A DNA stretch of 64,000 bases from NCBI RefSeq assembly GCF_029227915.1, contig NC_079885.1, positions 27,469,001 through 27,533,000 of the forward strand. Reading direction: 5' to 3'. This document shows positions 1-11,111 of this stretch, in pieces; within the stretch, counting starts at the first letter, position 1; every line of letters starts with the position of its first letter. This DNA is from Hydractinia symbiolongicarpus (taxonomy: Eukaryota; Cnidaria; Hydrozoa; Anthoathecata; Hydractiniidae). Made by a program: the position numbers and the translations under genes. The notes beneath the pieces were generated by a model. It ran no database searches. It was not told the DNA's origin and saw nothing but the letters and a program-made list of their open reading frames with translations.

Positions 1-135
1 ACATGTATTTAGCGATAATTTTCTGATATTACAAGTTGCATCGCTTTTAACAGGAAAACGATCGACTGTGGGACGTAATTGAACTAACTTTGGACTGTGA
101 CCTGATAAATGTGATAAATAAGACAATTGGACTCC

Positions 136-151
136 AAGAAATAACATTCTT
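136..151. other. Short dyad in the monomer: aagaa-6-ttctt
   Basis: A perfect 5-bp inverted repeat with a 6-base spacer is present in monomer 1. It recurs once in most monomers of both arms (in the right arm as aagaa tgttat ttctt). The 367-bp class has ttatatctt and so one mismatch, and the aaggatgttatttctt class has another. Function is unknown. Confidence 0.7.
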
Positions 152-1438
152 CTTAATTTGACATGATTGTCGGAACTCAGTGATTACACTGGGCGCTGTG
201 GTAGCGGTTCATTTAAAAATTTAGATAAATAAGTCATTCTTTACTGTGGGACCAACCCTAGCGGTTATCGCGCGCTGAAGAAATAGAGACAGTTTCAAAA
301 ATTCCTTTTCTTTGACTTTCTAATGGTATCAGTCCGCTTCAATTACAACGGTTCCGTCACATATTCGTACCATCATGCACTTAACGATGCTTTTCCGGTG
401 TTACCAAGTTGTATCGCTTTTAACAGTAAAACGATTGACTGTGGGACTTAATTGAACTGATTTTTGATTTTGATCTGATAAATGTGATAAATGAGACAAT
501 TGGACTCCCAGAAATAACATTCTTCTTAACTCGACATGATTGTCGGAACTCAGCGATTACAATGGACACTGTGGTAGCGCTTTATTTCAAAATTTAGATA
601 AATAAGTCATTTTTTACTGCGGGACCAATCGTAGCCGTTAGGACGTGTTGAAGAAATAGAAACAGTTTCAAATACTACAGTTCACTGACTTTCTAACGGT
701 GTCACTTCGTTTTAGTTACAACAGTTGAGTCACATATTCGTACCAACATGTATTTAACGATATTTTTCTGATATTACAAGTTGCATCGCTTTTAACAGTG
801 ACACGATCGACTGTGGGACGTAATTGACATAACTTTGGACTGTGACCTGATAAATGTGATAAATGAGACAATTGGACTCCAAGGAATAACATTCTTCTTA
901 ATTTGACATGATTGTCGGAACTCAGTGATTACACAGGGCGCTGTGGTAACGATTCATTTAAAAATTTAGATAAATATGTCATTTTTTACTGTGGGACCAA
1001 TCCTAGCTGTTACCGCGCGCTGAAGAAAGAGAGACAGTTTTAAATACTGCATTTCACTGACTTTCTAACGGTGTCAGTTCGTTTTAGTTACAACAGTTGG
1101 GTCACATATTCGTACCAACATGTATTTAGCGATATTTTTCTGATATTACAAGTTGCATCGCTTTTAACAGTGAAACGATCGACTGTGGGACGTAATTGAA
1201 CTAACTTTGGACTGTGACCTGATAAATGTGATAAATGAGACAATTGGACTCCAAGAAATAACAATCTTCTTAACTCGACATGATTGTGGGAACTCAGCGA
1301 TTACACTGGACACTGTGGTAGCGGTTCATTTAAAAATTTAGATAAATAAGTCATTTTTTACTGTGGGACCAATCGTAGCCGTTAGGACGCGTTGAAGAAA
1401 TAGAAACAGTTTCAAAAACTACACTTCAATGACTTTCT

Positions 1439-1455
1439 AACAGTATCAGTCTGTT
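1439..1455. other. Short dyad in the monomer with a compensated variant: aacag-7-ctgtt
   Basis: In most left-arm monomers this position reads aacgg, 7 bases, ccgtt. Here both arms of the dyad changed together to aacag and ctgtt, so the 5-bp symmetry is kept. In the right arm the intact form is aacggattgacaccgtt. The commoner agcggattgataccgtt keeps only the inner bases. Other left-arm monomers (3299, 5534) have a broken form, aacaa with ctgtt. Confidence 0.65.
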
Positions 1456-2125
1456 TGAGTGACAACAGTTCTGTCACATACTCGTACCAACATTTACTTA
1501 GCGATATTTTTCTGATATTACTAGGTTGCATTGCTTTTAACAGTGAAACGATTGACTGTGGGACTTAATATAACTGATTTTGGACTGTGACTTTATGAAT
1601 ATGACAATGAGACAATTGGACTCCAAGATATAACATTCTTCTTAACTCGACATGATTGTTGGAACTCAGCGATTACACTGGGCGCTGTGGTAGCGCTATA
1701 TTTAAAAATTTAGATAAATAAGTCATTTTTTACTGTGGGACCAATCGTAGCCGTTAGGACGCCTTGAAGAAAGAGAAACAGTTTTAAAAACAACACTTCA
1801 ATGACTTTCTAACAGTATCAGTCTGTTTGAGTGACAACGGTTCTGTCACATTCTCGTACCAACATTTACTTAGCAATATATTTTTGATATTACCAGGTTG
1901 CATTGCTTTTAACAGTGAAACGATTGACTGTGGGACTTTATATAACTGATTTTGGACTGTGACTTTATGAATGTGATAATGAGACAATTGGACTCCAAGA
2001 AATAACATTCTTTTTAACTCGACATGATTGTCGGAACTCAGCGATTACACTGGAGCCTGTGGTAGCGCTACTATTAAAAATTTAGATAAAAATGTCATTT
2101 CTACTGTGGGCAAATCCTAGCCGTT

Positions 2126-2135
2126 AGCGCGCGCT
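2126..2135. other. Perfect 10-bp CpG palindrome agcgcgcgct in the monomer
   Basis: This self-complementary word is an example of a site found in many left-arm monomers (also 3244, 3616 and 3988). Related versions elsewhere are tatcgcgcgctg, gcacgcgctg and ggacgcgttg. In the right arm the corresponding site is cagcgcgcgataac, which keeps gcgcgc but not the full 10-bp symmetry, or cagcgcgaac. Confidence 0.75.
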
Positions 2136-2602
2136 GAAGAAATAGAGACAGTTTCAAAAACTCCATATCATTGACTTTCTAACGGCATCAGTCCGTTTGT
2201 GTTACAACAGTTGCGTCACATATTCGTACCAACATGTATTTAGCGATATTTTTCCGCTATTACTAGGTTGCATCGCTTTTAACAGTGAAACGATTGACTG
2301 TGGGACTTAATTGAACTGATTTTGGACTTTGACCTTATAAATGTGAAAATGAGACAATTGGACTTCAAGAAATAACATTCTTCTTAATTTGACATGATTG
2401 CCAAAACTCAGGGATTACACTGGGCGCTGTGGTAGCGCTTCATTTAAAAATTTAGATAAATAAGTCAGTTTTACTGTGGGACCAATCCTAGCCGTTATCG
2501 CGCGCTGAAGAAATAGAGACAGTTTCAAAATCATCATTTAATTGACTTTCTAACGGTATCAATCCGTTCCAATTACAACTGTTCCGTGACATAGTCGTAC
2601 CA

Positions 2603-4837
2603 TCATGCACTTAAGGATATTTTTCCGATGTTACCAGGTTGCATCGATTTTAACAGTAAAAAAACGATTGACTGTGGGACTTAATTGAACTGACTTTTGA
2701 CTTTGATCTGATAAATGTGATAAATGAGACAATTGTGCTCTAAGAAGTAACATTCTTTTTAATTTGACATGATTGTCGGAACTCAGCGATTACACTGGAC
2801 CCTTTGGTAGCGCTGCATTTAAAAATTTAGATAAAAAAGTCATTTTTACTGCGGGAAAAATCCTAGCCGTTAGCACGCGCTGAAGAAATAGAGACGGTTT
2901 CAAAAAGTCCATTTCATTGACTTTCTAACGGTGTCAATCCGGTTGAGATACAACGGTTCCGTCACATATTCTTACCATCATGTACTTAACGATATTTCTC
3001 CGATATTACCAGGTTGCATCGCTTTTAACAGTTAAACGATTGACTGTAGGACTTAATTGAACTGATTATTGACTTTGATCTGATAAATATGATAAATGAA
3101 ACAATTGGACTCCAAGAAATAACATTCTTCTGAACTCGACATTATTGTCGGAACTCAGCGATTACACTTGACCCTGTGGTAGCGCTTAAATTAAAAATTT
3201 AGATAAATATTGCAGTTTTACTGTGGGACAAATCCTAGTCGTTAGCGCGCGCTGAAGAAATAGAGACAGTTTCAAAAACTCCATTTCATTGACTTTCTAA
3301 CAATATCAGTCTGTTTGAGTGACAACGGTTCCGTCACATACTCGTACCAACATTTACTTAGCGATACTTTTCTGATATTACTAGGTTGCATTGCTTTTTA
3401 CAGTGAAACGATTGACTGTGGTACTTAATATAACTGAATTTGGATTTTGACTTTATGAATGTGATAAATGAGACAATTGAACACCAAGAAATAACATTCT
3501 TCTTAATTTGACATGATTGCTTGAACTCAGCAGTTACACTGGGCGCTGTGGTAGCGCTTTATTTAAAAATTTAGATAAATAAGTCATTTTTACTGTGGGA
3601 CCAATAATAGCCGTTAGCGCGCGCTGAAGAAATAGAGACTGCTTCAAAAACTCCATTTCATTGACTTTCTAACGGTGTCAATCCGTTTGAGATACAATGG
3701 TTGCGTCACATATTCTTACCATCATGTTCTTAACGATATCTCGCCGATATTACCAGGTTGCATCGCTTTTAACAGTAAAACGATTCACTGTAGGACTTAA
3801 TTGAACTGATTATTGACTTTGATCTGATAAATATGTTAAATGAGACAATTGGACTCTAAGAAATAACATTCTTCTTAACTCGACATGATTGTCGGAACTC
3901 AGCGATTACACTTGACCCTGTGGAAGCGCGTAAACTAAAAATTTAGATAAATAAGTCAGTTTTACTGTGGGACAAATCCTAGCCGTTAGCGCGCGCTGAA
4001 GAAATAGAGACACTTTCAAAAGCTGCATTTAATTGACTTTCTAACAATATCAGTCTGTTTGAGTGACAACGGTTCCGTCACATACACGTACCAACATTTA
4101 CTTCGCGATATTTTTCTGATATTACTAGGTTGCACTGCTTTTAACAGTGAAACGATTGACTGTGGTACTTAATATAACTGATTTTGGATTTTGACTTTAT
4201 GAATGTGATAAATGAGACAATTGAACACCAAGAAATAACATTCTTCTTAATTTGACATGATTGCTTAAACTCAGCAGTTACACTGGGCGCTGTGGTAGTG
4301 CTTTATTTAAAAATTTAGATAAATAAGTCATTTTTTACTGTAGGACCAATCGTAGCCGTTAGGACGCGTTGAAGAAATAGAAACAGTTTCAAAAACTACA
4401 CTTCAATGACTTTCTAACAGTATCAGTCTGTTTGAGTGACAACGGTTCTGTCACATACTCGTACCAACATTTACTTAGCGATATTTTTCTGATATTACTA
4501 GGTTGCATTGCTTTTAACAGTGAAACGATTGACTGTGGGACTTAATATAACTGATTTTGCACTGTGACTTTATGAATGTGATAATGAGACAATTGGACTC
4601 CAAGAAATAACATTCTTCTTAACTCGACATGATTGTCGGAACTCAGCGATTACACTGGAGCCTGTGGTAGCGCTTCATTTAAAAATTTAGATAAATAAGT
4701 CAGTTTTACTGTGGGACCAATCCTAGCCGTTATCGCGCGCTGAAGAAATAGAGACAGTTTCAAAATCATCATTTAATTGACTTTCTAACTGTATCAATCC
4801 GTTCCAATTACAACGGTTCCGTGACATAGTCGTACCA
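2603..4837 (+). repeat. 2,235-bp six-monomer higher-order repeat, copy 1
   Basis: This is the first complete HOR copy, with members of 375, 372, 372, 372, 373 and 371 bp. The first member is long because it carries an A-run (taaaaaaacg) where others have taaaacg. Homology to the next copy at an offset of exactly 2,235 bp begins inside the previous monomer, at about 2427, and not at a monomer boundary. Private differences include g at 2737, where the later copies have a at the equivalent base (4972). Confidence 0.95.
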
Positions 4838-7072
4838 TCATGCACTTAAGGATATTTTTCCGATGTTACCAGGTTGCATCGATTTTAACAGTAAAAAAAC
4901 GATTGACTGTGGGACTTAATTGAACTAACTTTTGACTTTGATCTGATAAATGTGATAAATGAGACAATTGTACTCTAAGAAGTAACATTCTTTTTAATTT
5001 GACATGATTGTCGGAACTCAGCGATTACACTGGACCCTTTGGTAGCGCTGCATTTAAAAATTTAGATAAAAAAGTCATTTTTACTGCGGGAAAAATCCTA
5101 GCCGTTAGCACGCGCTGAAGAAATAGAGACGGTTTCAAAAAGTCCATTTCATTGACTTTCTAACGGTGTCAATCCGGTTGAGATACAACGGTTCCGTCAC
5201 ATATTCTTACCATCATGTACTTAACGATATTTCTCCGATATTACCAGGTTGCATCGCTTTTAACAGTTAAACGATTGACTGTAGGACTTAATTGAACTGA
5301 TTATTGACTTTGATCTGATAAATATGATAAATGAAACAATTGGACTCCAAGAAATAACATTCTTCTGAACTCGACATTATTGTCGGAACTCAGCGATTAC
5401 ACTTGACCCTGTGGTAGCGCTTAAATTAAAAATTTAGATAAATATTGCAGTTTTACTGTGGGACAAATCCTAGTCGTTAGCGCGCGCTGAAGAAATAGAG
5501 ACAGTTTCAAAAACTCCATTTCATTGACTTTCTAACAATATCAGTCTGTTTGAGTGACAACGGTTCCGTCACATACTCGTACCAACATTTACTTAGCGAT
5601 ACTTTTCTGATATTACTAGGTTGCATTGCTTTTTACAGTGAAACGATTGACTGTGGTACTTAATATAACTGAATTTGGATTTTGACTTTATGAATGTGAT
5701 AAATGAGACAATTGAACACCAAGAAATAACATTCTTCTTAATTTGACATGATTGCTTGAACTCAGCAGTTACACTGGGCGCTGTGGTAGCGCTTTATTTA
5801 AAAATTTAGATAAATAAGTCATTTTTACTGTGGGACCAATAATAGCCGTTAGCGCGCGCTGAAGAAATAGAGACTGCTTCAAAAACTCCATTTCATTGAC
5901 TTTCTAACGGTGTCAATCCGTTTGAGATACAATGGTTGCGTCACATATTCTTACCATCATGTTCTTAACGATATCTCGCCGATATTACCAGGTTGCATCG
6001 CTTTTAACAGTAAAACGATTCACTGTAGGACTTAATTGAACTGATTATTGACTTTGATCTGATAAATATGTTAAATGAGACAATTGGACTCTAAGAAATA
6101 ACATTCTTCTTAACTCGACATGATTGTCGGAACTCAGCGATTACACTTGACCCTGTGGAAGCGCGTAAACTAAAAATTTAGATAAATAAGTCAGTTTTAC
6201 TGTGGGACAAATCCTAGCCGTTAGCGCGCGCTGAAGAAATAGAGACACTTTCAAAAGCTGCATTTAATTGACATTCTAACAATATCAGTCTGTTTGAGTG
6301 ACAACGGTTCCGTCACATACACGTACCAACATTTACTTCGCGATATTTTTCTGATATTACTAGGTTGCACTGCTTTTAACAGTGAAACGATTGACTGTGG
6401 TACTTAATATAACTGATTTTGGATTTTGACTTTATGAATGTGATAAATGAGACAATTGAACACCAAGAAATAACATTCTTCTTAATTTGACATGATTGCT
6501 TAAACTCAGCAGTTACACTGGGCGCTGTGGTAGTGCTTTATTTAAAAATTTAGATAAATAAGTCATTTTTTACTGTAGGACCAATCGTAGCCGTTAGGAC
6601 GCGTTGAAGAAATAGAAACAGTTTCAGAAACTACACTTCAATGACTTTCTAACAGTATCAGTCTGTTTGAGTGACAACGGTTCTGTCACATACTCGTACC
6701 AACATTTACTTAGCGATATTTTTCTGATATTACTAGGTTGCATTGCTTTTAACAGTGAAACGATTGACTGTGGGACTTAATATAACTGATTTTGCACTGT
6801 GACTTTATGAATGTGATAATGAGACAATTGGACTCCAAGAAATAACATTCTTCTTAACTCGACATGATTGTCGGAACTCAGCGATTACACTGGAGCCTGT
6901 GGTAGCGCTTCATTTAAAAATTTAGATAAATAAGTCAGTTTTACTGTGGGACCAATCCTAGCCGTTATCGCGCGCTGAAGAAATAGAGACAGTTTCAAAA
7001 TCATCATTTAATTGACTTTCTAACGGTATCAATCCGTTCCAATTACAACGGTTCCGTGACATAGTCGTACCA
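4838..7072 (+). repeat. 2,235-bp six-monomer higher-order repeat, copy 2
   Basis: It has the same length and member order as the preceding copy, with no net insertion or deletion. Private single-base variants seen by eye are a at 4927, a at 6273 and g at 6627. It shares a at 5455 with copy 1 (3220), where the two right-hand copies have t. Confidence 0.95.
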
Positions 7073-9307
7073 TCATGCACTTAAGGATATTTTTCCGATG
7101 TTACCAGGTTGCATCGATTTTAACAGTAAAAAAACGATTGACTGTGGGACTTAATTGAACTGACTTTTGACTTTGATCTGATAAATGTGATAAATGAGAC
7201 AATTGTACTCTAAGAAGTAACATTCTTTTTAATTTGACATGATTGTCGGAACTCAGCGATTACACTGGACCCTTTGGTAGCGCTGCATTTAAAAATTTAG
7301 ATAAAAAAGTCATTTTTACTGCGGGAAAAATCCTAGCCGTTAGCACGCGCTGAAGAAATAGAGACGGTTTCAAAAAGTCCATTTCATTGACTTTCTAACG
7401 GTGTCAATCCGGTTGAGATACAACGGTTCCGTCACATATTCTTACCATCATGTACTTAACGATATTTCTCCGATATTACCAGGTTGCATCGCTTTTAACA
7501 GTTAAACGATTGACTGTAGGACTTAATTGAACTGATTATTGACTTTGATCTGATAAATATGATAAATGAAACAATTGGACTCCAAGAAATAACATTCTTC
7601 TGAACTCGACATTATTGTCGGAACTCAGCGATTACACTTGACCCTGTGGTAGCGCTTAAATTAAAAATTTAGATAAATATTGCAGTTTTTCTGTGGGACA
7701 AATCCTAGTCGTTAGCGCGCGCTGAAGAAATAGAGACAGTTTCAAAAACTCCATTTCATTGACTTTCTAACAATATCAGTCTGTTTGAGTGACAACGGTT
7801 CCGTCACATACTCGTACCAACATTTACTTAGCGATACTTTTCTGATATTACTAGGTTGCATTGCTTTTTACAGTGAAACGATTGACTGTGGTACTTAATA
7901 TAACTGAATTTGGATTTTGACTTTATGAATGTGATAAATGAGACAATTGAACACCAAGAAATAACATTCTTCTTAATTTGACATGATTGCTTGAACTCAG
8001 CAGTTACACTGGGCGCTGTGGTAGCGCTTTATTTAAAAATTTAGATAAATAAGTCATTTTTACTGTGGGACCAATAATAGCCGTTAGCGCGCGCTGAAGA
8101 AATAGAGACTGCTTCAAAAACTCCATTTCATTGACTTTCTAACGGTGTCAATCCGTTTGAGATACAATGGTTGCGTCACATATTCTTACCATCATGTTCT
8201 TAACGATATCTCGCCGATATTACCAGGTTGCATCGCTTTTAACAGTAAAACGATTCACTGTAGGACTTAATTGAACTGATTATTGACTTTGATCTGATAA
8301 ATATGTTAAATGAGACAATTGGACTCTAAGAAATAACATTCTTCTTAACTCGACATGATTGTCGGAACTCAGCGATTACACTTGACCCTGTGGAAGCGCG
8401 TAAACTAAAAATTTAGATAAATAAGTCAGTTTTACTGTGGGACAAATCCTAGCCGTTAGCGCGCGCTGAAGAAATAGAGACACTTTCAAAAGCTGCATTT
8501 AATTGACTTTCTAACAATATCAGTCTGTTTGAGTGACAACGGTTCCGTCACATACACGTACCAACATTTACTTCGCGATATTTTTCTGATATTACTAGGT
8601 TGCACTGCTTTTAACAGTGAAACGATTGACTGTGGTACTTAATATAACTGATTTTGGATTTTGACTTTATGAATGTGATAAATGAGACAATTGAATACCA
8701 AGAAATAACATTCTTCTTAATTTGACATGATTGCTTAAACTCAGCAGTTACACTGGGCGCTGTGGTAGTGCTTTATTTAAAAATTTAGATAAATAAGTCA
8801 TTTTTTACTGTAGGACCAATCGTAGCCGTTAGGACGCGTTGAAGAAATAGAAACAGTTTCAAAAACTACACTTCAATGACTTTCTAACAGTATCAGTCTG
8901 TTTGAGTGACAACGGTTCTGTCACATACTCGTACCAACATTTACTTAGCGATATTTTTCTGATATTACTAGGTTGCATTGCTTTTAACAGTGAAACGATT
9001 GACTGTGGGACTTAATATAACTGATTTTGCACTGTGACTTTATGAATGTGATAATGAGACAATTGGACTCCAAGAAATAACATTCTTCTTAACTCGACAT
9101 GATTGTCGGAACTCAGCGATTACACTGGAGCCTGTGGTAGCGCTTCATTTAAAAATTTAGATAAATAAGTCAGTTTTACTGTGGGACCAATCCTAGCCGT
9201 TATCGCGCGCTGAAGAAATAGAGACAGTTTCAAAATCATCATTTAATTGACTTTCTAACGGTATCAATCCGTTCCAATTACAACGGTTCCGTGACATAGT
9301 CGTACCA
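7073..9307 (+). repeat. 2,235-bp six-monomer higher-order repeat, copy 3
   Basis: It has the same length and order as its neighbours. It shares t at 7690 with the partial fourth copy (9925), against a in copies 1 and 2, so copies 3 and 4 look like the most recent sister pair. A private variant is t at 8696. Confidence 0.95.
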
Positions 9308-11103
9308 TCATGCACTTAAGGATATTTTTCCGATGTTACCAGGTTGCATCGATTTTAACAGTAAAAAAACGATTGACTGTGGGACTTAATTGAACTGACT
9401 TTTGACTTTGATCTGATAAATGTGATAAATGAGACAATTGTACTCTAAGAAGTAACATTCTTTTTAATTTGACATGATTGTCGGAACTCAGCGATTACAC
9501 TGGACCCTTTGGTAGCGCTGCATTTAAAAATTTAGATAAAAAAGTCATTTTTACTGCGGGAAAAATCCTAGCCGTTAGCACGCGCTGAAGAAATAGAGAC
9601 GGTTTCAAAAAGTCCATTTCATTGACTTTCTAACGGTGTCAATCCGGTTGAGATACAACGGTTCCGTCACATATTCTTACCATCATGTACTTAACGATAT
9701 TTCTCCGATATTACCAGGTTGCATCGCTTTTAACAGTTAAACGATTGACTGTAGGACTTAATTGAACTGATTATTGACTTTGATCTGATAAATATGATAA
9801 ATGAAACAATTGGACTCCAAGAAATAACATTCTTCTGAACTCGACATTATTGTCGGAACTCAGCGATTACACTTGACCCTGTGGTAGCGCTTAAATTAAA
9901 AATTTAGATAAATATTGCAGTTTTTCTGTGGGACAAATCCTAGTCGTTAGCGCGCGCTGAAGAAATAGAGACAGTTTCAAAAACTCCATTTCATTGACTT
10001 TCTAACAATATCAGTCTGTTTGAGTGACAACGGTTCCGTCACATACTCGTACCAACATTTACTTAGCGATACTTTTCTGATATTACTAGGTTGCATTGCT
10101 TTTTACAGTGAAACGATTGACTGTGGTACTTAATATAACTGAATTTGGATTTTGACTTTATGAATGTGATAAATGAGACAATTGAACACCAAGAAATAAC
10201 ATTCTTCTTAATTTGACATGATTGCTTGAACTCAGCAGTTACACTGGGCGCTGTGGTAGCGCTTTATTTAAAAATTTAGATAAATAAGTCATTTTTACTG
10301 TGGGACCAATAATAGCCGTTAGCGCGCGCTGAAGAAATAGAGACTGCTTCAAAAACTCCATTTCATTGACTTTCTAACGGTGTCAATCCGTTTGAGATAC
10401 AATGGTTGCGTCACATATTCTTACCATCATGTTCTTAACGATATCTCGCCGATATTACCAGGTTGCATCGCTTTTAACAGTAAAACGATTCACTGTAGGA
10501 CTTAATTGAACTGATTATTGACTTTGATCTGATAAATATGTTAAATGAGACAATTGGACTCTAAGAAATAACATTCTTCTTAACTCGACATGATTGTCGG
10601 AACTCAGCGATTACACTTGACCCTGTGGAAGCGCGTAAACTAAAAATTTAGATAAATAAGTCAGTTTTACTGTGGGACAAATCCTAGCCGTTAGCGCGCG
10701 CTGAAGAAATAGAGACACTTTCAAAAGCTGCATTTAATTGACTTTCTAACAATATCAGTCTGTTTGAGTGACAACAGTTCCGTCACATACACGTACCAAC
10801 ATTTACTTCGCGATATTTTTCTGATATTACTAGGTTGCACTGCTTTTAACAGTGAAACGATTGACTGTGGTACTTAATATAACTGATTTTGGATTTTGAC
10901 TTTATGAATGTGATAAATGAGACAATTGAACACCAAGAAATAACCTTCTTCTTAATTTGACATGATTGCTTAAACTCAGCAGTTACACTGGGCGCTGTGG
11001 TAGTGCTTTATTTAAAAATTTAGATAAATAAGTCATTTTTTACTGTAGGACCAATCGTAGCCGTTAGGACGCGTTGAAGAAATAGAAACAGTTTCAAAAA
11101 CTA
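9308..11103 (+). repeat. 2,235-bp higher-order repeat, copy 4, truncated by the strand switch
   Basis: Four full members and about 305 bp of the fifth (starting 10799) are present, then the copy stops at 11103. Identity with copy 3 continues to the last base: position 8868 in copy 3 corresponds to 11103. Private variants are a at 10776 and c at 10945. The cut falls just after the word cagtttcaaaaacta, inside a monomer and not at any monomer boundary. Confidence 0.94.
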
Positions 11104-11111
11104 TTTATCAC
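11097..11111. other. Satellite strand-switch junction (tail-to-tail inversion breakpoint)
   Basis: Up to 11103 the monomers read on the + strand. From 11104 they read on the - strand. The left flank ends in aaaaacta, which in intact copies continues with cacttc. The right flank begins tttatcac, which in intact copies (for example at 21151) is preceded by tctca. The a at 11103 fits both sides, giving an overlap of one base. No filler, gap or unique sequence lies between. The two sides are at different monomer phases, so this is not a simple palindrome centre. It could be a real inversion breakpoint or an assembly join. Confidence 0.93.

Larger units (their letters stand above)
1..2426 (+). repeat. 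Divergent monomers at the left edge of the forward array
   Basis: Six complete monomers and half of a seventh are clearly less alike than those to the right. No multi-monomer period repeats here. Monomers 1, 746 and 1118 form one similar group (acatgtattt class). Those at 1490 and 1862 form another (acatttactt class) and resemble the HOR member at 4467. The monomer at 373 (tcatgcactt class) resembles the HOR member at 2603. The HOR classes therefore already exist here in un-homogenised form. This pattern, old and diverse monomers beside a homogeneous HOR, is known for satellite array margins such as human alpha satellite. It suggests the window starts near an array edge or an older layer, but the sequence to the left is not visible. 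Confidence 0.85.
1..11103 (+). repeat. Forward-oriented ~372-bp satellite array (30 monomers)
   Basis: This is a head-to-tail array of one AT-rich monomer. I phased it on the word acatg/acatt/tcatg that follows cgtacca. Monomer starts are 1, 373, 746, 1118, 1490, 1862, 2232, 2603, 2978, 3350, 3722, 4094, 4467, 4838, 5213, 5585, 5957, 6329, 6702, 7073, 7448, 7820, 8192, 8564, 8937, 9308, 9683, 10055, 10427 and 10799, so spacings are 370-375 bp. Three monomer classes can be told apart at the phase word: acatgtattt, acatttactt and tcatgnnctt. Near-constant blocks include the A/T tract around taaaaatttagataaa, the gctgaagaaatag block and the cgtacca block. No coding frame, transposon or unique sequence interrupts it. 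Satellite identity is read directly from the sequence. A centromeric or pericentromeric role is inference from the class of repeat. Confidence 0.98.

Noticed and set aside
65-252. Monomer as an ancient dimer of two ~180-bp halves
   Set aside because: The word actgtgggac occurs at 65-74 and 243-252, but neighbouring shared words (aagaaat, gacan-tt) sit at other spacings (about 142 and 165 bp). There is no consistent half-unit alignment.
1784-2008. Open frame of 74 codons on the - strand
   Set aside because: It lies within ordinary satellite and spans a monomer boundary (1862). The equivalent frame is not kept in sister monomers, and it has no recognisable domain or signal. A 74-codon frame is expected by chance in 64 kb.
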